Positions 57,840 to 64,000 of a stretch of DNA of 64,000 nucleotides are shown piece after piece. Position 1 is the first letter of the stretch. Each line of letters opens with the position of its first letter. Both the position numbers and the translations under genes were made by a program. This DNA comes from Chrysogorgia sp. JL179-B06. Its lineage: Eukaryota; Cnidaria; Anthozoa; Scleralcyonacea; Chrysogorgiidae. The notes beneath the pieces are model-generated. The model searched no databases and was not told where the DNA came from. It was given only the letters and a program-made list of their open reading frames with translations. The stretch is from the NCBI GenBank assembly GCA_035772405.1, contig JAYKKM010000114.1, positions 453,501 through 517,500 on the forward strand, read 5' to 3'.

Positions 57840-58330
57840 TCACACTTGATCTCTCTAGGTGTTGTGAGATCATTAATTTTTTATCAGTACAGGTGAAGGC
57901 ATAAATGCGAGATCTTAATTTATGCTGTGATATTATTACATGTATTTTTATTGGTAAGAGCACTATTCCAAGTAGTACTGTTATGGATAAAAAATGTACC
58001 TAGTGAAGGCATATTATGCAAGATATTTACGCTGCAAGATAATTTTCTTTATTAGTAATACTGAAGTATTGCTAATATAAAATGGAAGGAAGAAAGAAGC
58101 ATTATACAATGGAAGATCTTTATGCTGTGAGATCATGAATTTTCTTTACCAGTAAGAGCAAAGGCATATTATGCAAGATCTTTATGGTGTGGTGAGAATG
58201 ATTTTTCTTTGCCAGTAAGAGTGAAGGCATTATACAAGATATTTATGCTGTAAGATAATTCATCATCTTTACCAGTAAGAGTGAAGGAATGATGCAAAAT
58301 CTTTGTTGTGAGATTATAGATATACTTGAG
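57840..58330. repeat. Degenerate tandem repeat, about 60 bp
   Basis: Variants of ctttaccagtaagagtgaag plus gcaagatctttatgctgtga recur at about 57890, 57960, 58060, 58115, 58160, 58210 and 58270. Confidence 0.7.
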
Positions 58331-58392
58331 ATAACACACACATATATTTGAATTGCATTGAAAGAGAGAGAGACAAAGAGCAAGAAAACGTC

Positions 58393-58510
58393 TAACCAGT
58401 CAAGATAATTTTAATGTATTTCGAACATTCGTTCTTCAGTTAAAATATTCATATTTTAACTGAATAAGAACGAATGCTCGAAATATATTAAATTTATCTG
58501 GACTGGTGTA
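58393..58510. mobile_element. Palindromic MITE
   Basis: accagtcaagataattttaa pairs with tta.atttatctggactggt. The inner arms (tatttcgaacattcgttctt / aagaacgaatgctcgaaata) also pair. About 118 bp. Confidence 0.85.
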
Positions 58511-59200
58511 AATGTACAGTAAACACTATACATACAAGCGCATTTGCACAGGGTGTAAATCTATCGGTAATATCAAGAACCTTAATTTCAATGCCTCATA
58601 ATCTTAATAAACAAAAAATAAGTTTGATCTTTTATTTAAATTTCCACGTTTTGGTTATTTTTTATAATAATTCAAACCAGTAATTACTGGAGATAATTTC
58701 GATTTGGAAATAATTGTTGCCTATTATTTTGCTGTGAGATGCAGTACAATATTTTTTGACATCATCCTATTTTTAAAGGAAGTAACATATATGATATTGA
58801 TACCAATGCACATTTGCAATATTTTTGGATGAATTATATAATATATAAGCATACAAAGTTTTATTTTAATAGCTTAAATAGTTTGGGAGTTATACAGACA
58901 ACTGCCACTTTGCACACCACTTTCCACACTAAAGAAATGCAGGGTGCAACTAGAAGGCAGTTCACTCGTGGTTCAGTAATATTACATACTGTACTGTATA
59001 ATAGTAATGGCTTGGTAATTACTTTTTATTGCAGCCAATTATCCGCAAAAATAACTCCTGTTAAAACATACCTGTTCAATTTTGGGGCTTGCAAAATTCA
59101 GTAGTTAGATTAAGGATTAGGTTTAGTGACATGCATGCAAAAATGCTATAGCTTGTTTTCAAATTGTACTGATTAACTATTTAATGTAAGTTATGTTATG
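58511..59200. other. No gene supported
   Basis: A 96-codon plus ORF at 58814-59104 is not recognised and lacks coding character. Confidence 0.35.
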
Positions 59201-59205
59201 GATAC

Positions 59206-59650
59206 TTACTTTGCTGTGCTGGTTATATAAGCCAGTTGTGAGCTAAACGCATCCTCTAATTTCTCTAGAACCTCAGCTGAAGACCATCCTTTATCAAACT
59301 CGAAAGAGCTTATAACATTACCTATCCGTTCCAGATCGGCTTTTGCACCACCATGAATCAAATAATCAGATGGGTGGCAAAGAAGCACAACCTCCCTTGC
59401 AAAAGTGGAAATTTTAAAACTTTTTCCTTTGGCACTCCTAGTGTGAGGACTTTGTTTTCCTTTGCGTGCTATTGATCTTTTAGGAGTAGGGCCCTGGTTG
59501 TCCTCTGCTGGAACTGAGGAGTGAGTTGCGTAAACGAACTGCCCCTATGGAACAAACGCTGCAGCTCCTCTCTTGGTGTTGGAGTAATCGCAACAGTATT
59601 TAAATTTGGATCATTCGGTTGACGGTGATGATCGACGCCGACGTTACTGG
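59206..59650 (-). pseudogene. Exon of a transposon-associated gene, frameshifted
   Basis: The minus strand reads TVAITPTPREELQRLFHRGS, and after a one-base frame change RSIARKGKQSPHTRS, then HPSDYLIHGGAKADLERIG, WSSAEVLEKLEDAFSSQL, ending at a clear donor aaa|gtaagt (59209). No family identified. Confidence 0.4.
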
Positions 59651-60608
59651 GCGTAATGGAAGTAATATAAGCACTTCTGCCATTTGCATTTACATTAGAA
59701 TTTTAAAACTGCTCTGTGTCACAATGACTACTAACATTCGTAACAGCTTCTTGGAAGCTCGGGTGGTTGACCACTTGGTTTACCGGTGACATCCCACTAG
59801 TCCGAAGGTCCAGTAGTCCGAAGGTCCAGTAGTCTGAAGGTCTATTAGTCCGAAGGTCCACCTGTTTAATAGTCAGATATATGACATGAATAATGAATAC
59901 GAATACGATCATATCAATATAAGTATAAATTAACAATATAAAGAAATTAATTGTTCTATTATTAGTAATTTCTCATGTTCAAAGCGATTATTGATCAGGA
60001 TTTCAGAAAGACTAGTTATATTATTGATTGTTTATCCTTTGAATATGAAGTCTGTGCACAACCATGTATGAAGTTATAGACTGTAAAAAGTAATTTGTAA
60101 AATGCACGAGATACTCTCTCCTCCACAATGGTTTTACGCGGGTCCAGATAAAACGAAAACCGCTAAGGCGGAGGAACGCACAACTGCGGTTTCTGCCTTA
60201 GAAACGCACGTGAAGCTTCTGCGCCAGAAGAGAGGGTAAAAGATTATCAAGTTAACTTTGACCTCTTAAGGTTACATTATATGATGAAACACTGATTTTC
60301 GTCATTTTTACATTTTTATATATTTATATCGAGGGGCTGGAGTTCTTTCGATTGCCGCAAGTTTTTTTCGAAAATATTAAAATGCGACCGAGATATAACT
60401 AAAAATCTAACGACCACTATTTTTTTGCCGCGAAAGTTGTAATTGTAATTGACAGTGTGTATCAATACCGGATAAGGTTTAGCGGCGTGTTTGTTTATTT
60501 AGAAAGATATCCTTTATCATACTTTGTATACTGTCCATACAACACAGCGAAATTTTCTTTTTCGAGCGGTAACAAGTGATTTTTCCCGATCGTAAGTACG
60601 CGTGCTTC

Positions 60609-61004
60609 ATGTCTCCGAAATCAAAGGGACAGAGAAAGAATACAAGTCCATTTTGCTTTACACGGAGAAAGAAAAAAGCTGAGCGAAAGGAATTTATTGC
60701 GAACGAGAAACAAGCTCTGGCGAATAGTGACATGGGCTCATGGTTTTCTCAAGAAGAACAGTGGCCAGAACAATTCAACGATTCCAGAGCTTGTGCTTCA
60801 GCGACAACTGAAGCAGCAACCACGAGCGCGAGTAAGAGGAAGATAGAAGAAAGCATGAAAGCGTTTCTCTCTGAAGACACAGGTGGCCGCGTTACAGAAT
60901 CAACTGATCGTTCTGATTTTGAATCACTATCGTACTTTCCTCGGCGGCTTTCCTCTTTTCTGCCGATCAGCCACGCTTGCTTCAAGATTCTCTATGAAAA
61001 TTGA
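60609..61004 (+). CDS. Small basic/Ser-rich ORF inside the 59.8-62.3 kb element
   Basis: The ATG at 60609 gives MSPKSKGQRKNTSPFCFTRR and a KKKAERKEF basic stretch, then a Ser/Thr/Ala-rich part. The start looks NLS-like. Convergent with the next ORF. Unknown. Confidence 0.35.
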   Translation: MSPKSKGQRKNTSPFCFTRRKKKAERKEFIANEKQALANSDMGSWFSQEEQWPEQFNDSRACASATTEAATTSASKRKIEESMKAFLSEDTGGRVTESTDRSDFESLSYFPRRLSSFLPISHACFKILYEN

Positions 61005-61086
61005 GCCATCGAATCTGCATTTTGAAAATTATATATTGTTAAAAAATAGTTCGGAGATTTTTTAAGTTTAGAATCCAGGAAGCTCG

Positions 61087-61299
61087 CTATAAACGGGAAA
61101 TATATACATACCCAATAGCTCTCATGTCCTCAAGAAGAACTTCTCTGCTATTAGTGTCGCTAGCGCTTGACTCCCCATTTGACTCTCCGTCGCGCACGGC
61201 AGATCTTCTCCTGCATTTTCGTTTGGCCGATTTGGATTGCGCTGAATTTCGCAGACTAGCTGAAGCTTTGCTTTCTTTACATTTGCGCTTCGCCGGCAT
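61087..61299 (-). CDS. Small Lys/Ser-rich ORF inside the same element
   Basis: MPAKRKCKESKASASLRNSA... with SAKRKCRRRS, then a Ser/Glu part ending near a donor-like gctattggg|tatgt. Nuclear-type composition. Unknown. Confidence 0.3.
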   Translation of the reverse strand: MPAKRKCKESKASASLRNSAQSKSAKRKCRRRSAVRDGESNGESSASDTNSREVLLEDMRAIGYVYISRL

Positions 61300-61379
61300 A
61301 TTTGTATGTGTTCCTGTTTGGTTTGTAACCTTGCCAAGTTACCCACTTAGATAAGTTGAACCTGATTGGTTCACAGTTT

Positions 61380-62195
61380 GAGGTGATGACAGAGGGCGGA
61401 GAAACACAACAGAGAGCAGGAAAACCCCGCCAAAGCTCTTTTCATCTTTTATCGAGAATGAAATATTCTCAGATTGTCCTCACAAAAAAAGATTAGTACA
61501 GCGTATGTTTTATTCGATTTTCTCCAAACTTGGCCACAATGTAGAACAGTACTACAGGAGCAAAACCGTGTTCGCGTTTTTGATTTAGTGCTATACTTTT
61601 CAAGTTATAGGCGTCTGTTCCATCGTCTTTACAAAATTTTGATCAGTTAACTTGTCTGCTTTATATCTCAGCAAATACAATACCTGTCAAAAAACGAGAA
61701 CACGGTTTTGTTCTTTGATCATTTGAGATGGGAAATATGATGTTTAGGAAGCCTTTGAGCTAAATCAGAAGCGTGCGGATCTTGTGGCGCAAAGGCTGTC
61801 ATATTTTAAAAAGCTACTCGTAACAACTACAGTTTTAAAAAATGTGGAGTTTTTGCTACATCACTAGCTCCAGCAATGAATTATTGTTATGCTTGCCAAA
61901 TTTGAAGGGGAAAACCTAAAAATTGAACGCGCGGTGGGCATTTTAGTGAAACGGGTTTTCATCATGTGGAGTAACCTTAATTTGTTCTAATTCCTACTTT
62001 ACAAACACTCGATACCCTACACCCTTTCCGCTAACAATAAAGTTAGCCTTAAAACTGTGGGAATTATAATTGTATTATCAGGGTTATTATTGTAATAATA
62101 ATTATTATTAATTAATTTTAAATAATTATCAACTAAATAATTATTACGTAGTATTTTTAATTTCTTTTCAAAGATCATGTTAAATTAATTTTCAA
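61380..62195. other. No gene seen
   Basis: Non-coding interior of the element. An ATT-rich stretch spans 62085-62160. Confidence 0.4.
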
Positions 62196-62496
62196 TTACT
62201 GAACCTTTGGACTAGTGAACCTTCGGACTAGCAAACCTTCGGACTAGTGAACCGTAACCGGTTTACCAGGGTTTCCAATGTGGGAGGAGTAGAAGCTGAA
62301 GTACAACTGGACGAACGCAAAGACGAAAGAAGTTCTCCAGTTAGGCATGTTGTAAAACATGGACTGGTAAAACATGGACTGGACGGGGGAGTGTAAATGT
62401 TTTGAATTGCTAATGAGTTTTAGGGGGGCAAAAAAAATGTAAACGACAAACATTTTGATATGAATTTTACGTCTGGAGTGTTGGGATGGTCACGGG

Positions 62497-62542
62497 GGGG
62501 GGGGGGGGGGGGGGGGGGGGGGTGGGGGGGGGGGGGGGGGTG
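62497..62542. repeat. Poly-G tract
   Basis: About 44 G with two T interruptions. Likely unstable and an assembly risk. Confidence 0.95.
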
Positions 62543-62741
62543 TGTGTTAATATTTTGAATTGCTGGGGGAGGGAGAACATCACTCACGGAAAGTTATAGC
62601 CTCGTGGTCTCTACATTCGCCAGTTCATCGCTTTTCACAAGGAAAAAGGAAAGATCCTGATGATTGGTAAGATATTTTGTTATATTGTATGGTATTAAAA
62701 ATGTATTCAGAGGGATCTTGCTACCTTAAAGAAATTTCTTC

Positions 62742-64000
62742 TTGAGGTATGCAAAGATAATTTTGAAACCATTGGAAAACGTGATAGATTATGGAAACTA
62801 CCAATGGACCAAGCCAGCCCAAACGAGTCCATATACATGGTAGCAAGTCATACGAAACCAAGCAGTCTGCACAAGGTTGTTGTGAAAAATAAGGTCACGA
62901 ATAAGGTCACTTGCGATAACGCCTGTACAAATTTTGGGTAATATCAAATTTGCTCTCACACCATCGCAGCTACAGAAAAACATGGCTGCTTGAAAGGGTT
63001 CATCAGCTATAAGAAAGCGAAAAGCCAGGAAAATATCTCAAGATTGGCCAACATGAACAAGGCTCGCAAAGGTACTGCGAACAAACAAGCTAAAAATTTA
63101 GCGCCAACTACAAGCCGAGTCATCAGTACCTTCTCAGTACGCATCACATGGCCAGCAAAGCCATCAGTCATTCACAACTCCTTTCTCATTTCATAGCCAA
63201 TCATCAGAAATGTTGCAGTCGGGTTATTCCTTTAGTACCTCTCTTTGGCCATCTACCAGTTCTTCAGCGAATTTTCCTTTCTACAGTACGCCTTCAGTGG
63301 TATCTGTGATACCGTCTTTGGTTTCAAATCACCACCAACAAGGATTTACTCCATCTGTCCTCGTGAATCCACAGATCTATGGACAGCACAGTATTCCATT
63401 GATTTATCCTAAACGTCCTAAACCGGCATTGGGATGTCAGGGCCGGATTAACGTCGCGCGAGGCCCCGGTACCCCCCCCCCCCGTTATGAAAACCTAACT
63501 AATTGAACACAAAATTGTTAAATAATCGTTTTCAATTTTATCTGCAAATCATCGCAATTTCGATTGTGTCAACAAGTATAAACAGGATCATATAACAGCT
63601 CAGCGCAACTAGAGCTTACATGCATATTGCATATTTTCCTGGGGCCAAGCCTAGGGGGCGAGGCCCCTAAATGTGCCAGGCCCCTAAATTCGTGAGGCCC
63701 CTAAATGCGCGAGGCACCTAAAATGGGCGTGTCCCAGTAAAGCGCGAGGCCCCCAAAAGCGCGAGGCCCGTGGCATATGCCGCATATACACCGTGGTTAA
63801 TCCGGCCCTGGGGGATGTATGTTGTCTCTTTGCTCAGATACTGCGACTCACGTGTGTCTGTATGCTATGGTTGTCGACAGACACTAAAACCATGTTCAGC
63901 CATACGAGCACCCCCAGATGACATGGTTATAGTATCCAACCATCATACTTCACCCAAATCCTCATTGGTTTATTTTCATGCATCATTGCCATGCATCAGT
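62742..64000 (+). pseudogene. SWIM-domain transposon-type gene, split by a hAT MITE
   Basis: Frame readings: KRDRLWKLPMDQASPNE, CDNACTNFG, a stop, then ICSHTIAAT.KHGCLKGFIS. This is a SWIM-like C..C..C-x-H pattern followed by KGFISYKKAKSQENIS. Next comes a Ser/Pro-rich linker (63210-63437). After the MITE the frame is SVCYGCRQTLKPC and APPDDMVI, the C..C..PPxD block usually found at the end of this family. The gene runs off the right edge. One stop and the MITE make it inactive. Confidence 0.6.
63438..63810. mobile_element. hAT-type MITE
   Basis: Ends cagggccggattaac and gttaatccggccctg are inverted. An 8-bp duplication (tgggatgt / ggggatgt, one mismatch) flanks it. The interior has repeated gcgaggcccctaaat words. 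Non-coding. Confidence 0.9.

Larger units (their letters stand above)
59775..62270. mobile_element. 2.5-kb DNA element with 16-bp repeats in its inverted ends
   Basis: The left end (ggtttaccggtgac, then cactagtccgaagg) pairs with the right end (cttcggactagtg, then ccgtaaccggtttacc). Next to each terminus the 16-mer agtccgaaggtccagt (or its inverse) is repeated 3-4 times. No transposase recognised inside. Two small ORFs are listed below. Confidence 0.6.

Overview
This is eukaryotic, almost certainly animal, DNA. It has spliced genes with GT/AG introns, a long satellite, very long microsatellites, tRNA-derived SINEs and dense transposon debris. The gene families recognised (P2X7 'ballast'-type domain, SWIM-domain transposase-like genes, DIRS, protein-primed PolB, CR1/L2-type LINE) are typical of invertebrate genomes. 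A cnidarian or sponge is my best guess, but the species cannot be told from the window. I see no ordinary single-copy housekeeping gene; the window is accessory DNA from end to end.

Layout. 1-1410 is a satellite with a dimeric 387-bp higher-order repeat. 1.4-8 kb is AT-rich non-coding DNA with foldback elements (3918-4415, nested 5021-5584, 6031-6257, 6821-6998) and a Tc1/mariner C-terminal fragment (4492-4698). 8.0-20.2 kb is an AT-rich, gene-dense, mostly intronless island that looks like an integrated linear dsDNA virus or Polinton-like genome. It holds a 424-aa ORF, a 137-aa ORF, a decayed proline-rich/acidic gene, a small Rep-like ORF behind a duplicated promoter, a KGG/NLE-motif gene split by an insertion, an acidic ORF, and a protein-primed family B DNA polymerase (minus strand). 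Decayed DIRS fragments sit inside the island. The convergent acidic-ORF/PolB 3' junction occurs twice, in inverted orientation (arms 17757-18030 and 18790-19078), as expected for a head-to-head fusion of two genome ends.

The PolB gene is interrupted at 20225-20232 by a 21,143-bp transposon (20233-41375). The transposon has 94-bp identical subterminal inverted repeats and an 8-bp target duplication AATTTTGT. The next upstream piece of PolB resumes at 41384, in the same reading frame. The left part of the transposon carries a 14-exon, apparently intact 1132-aa transposase gene (20338-28870) with a D-D-(SWIM)-E layout and a SANT-like C-terminus. Size, 8-bp duplication, subterminal repeats and SWIM finger point to Zisupton (KDZ group). 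Its right half (29-41 kb) is non-coding and full of passengers: a 13-bp minisatellite, small MITEs, a SINE, a pogo-like TA element with 82-bp tandem repeats, and a 1.2-kb graded microsatellite.

41.4-64 kb is more repeat-rich. It has a tRNA-derived SINE next to the PolB stub, a GC-rich foldback MITE (42609-42953), a gag-like fragment, a second copy of the 3918-4415 foldback family (44773-45242), a hAT-like non-autonomous element (45506-47772), and a three-exon P2X7-ballast-domain gene (47868-48774, minus). It also has a transposase-like C-terminal fragment (about 49.7-50.4 kb, minus), a multi-exon transposase-like gene with a frameshift (50775-55049, minus), further remnants (55.98-57.2 kb), an element with 16-bp repeats at its inverted ends (59.8-62.3 kb), and a SWIM-domain gene split by a hAT MITE (62.7-64.0 kb).

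How the parts relate: a virus-like genome integrated and apparently duplicated at one end. DIRS, a 1.6-kb non-autonomous element, a SINE and a Zisupton-like transposon then landed in it, and the last of these split its polymerase. The two best subjects for follow-up are that transposon and the virus-like island.
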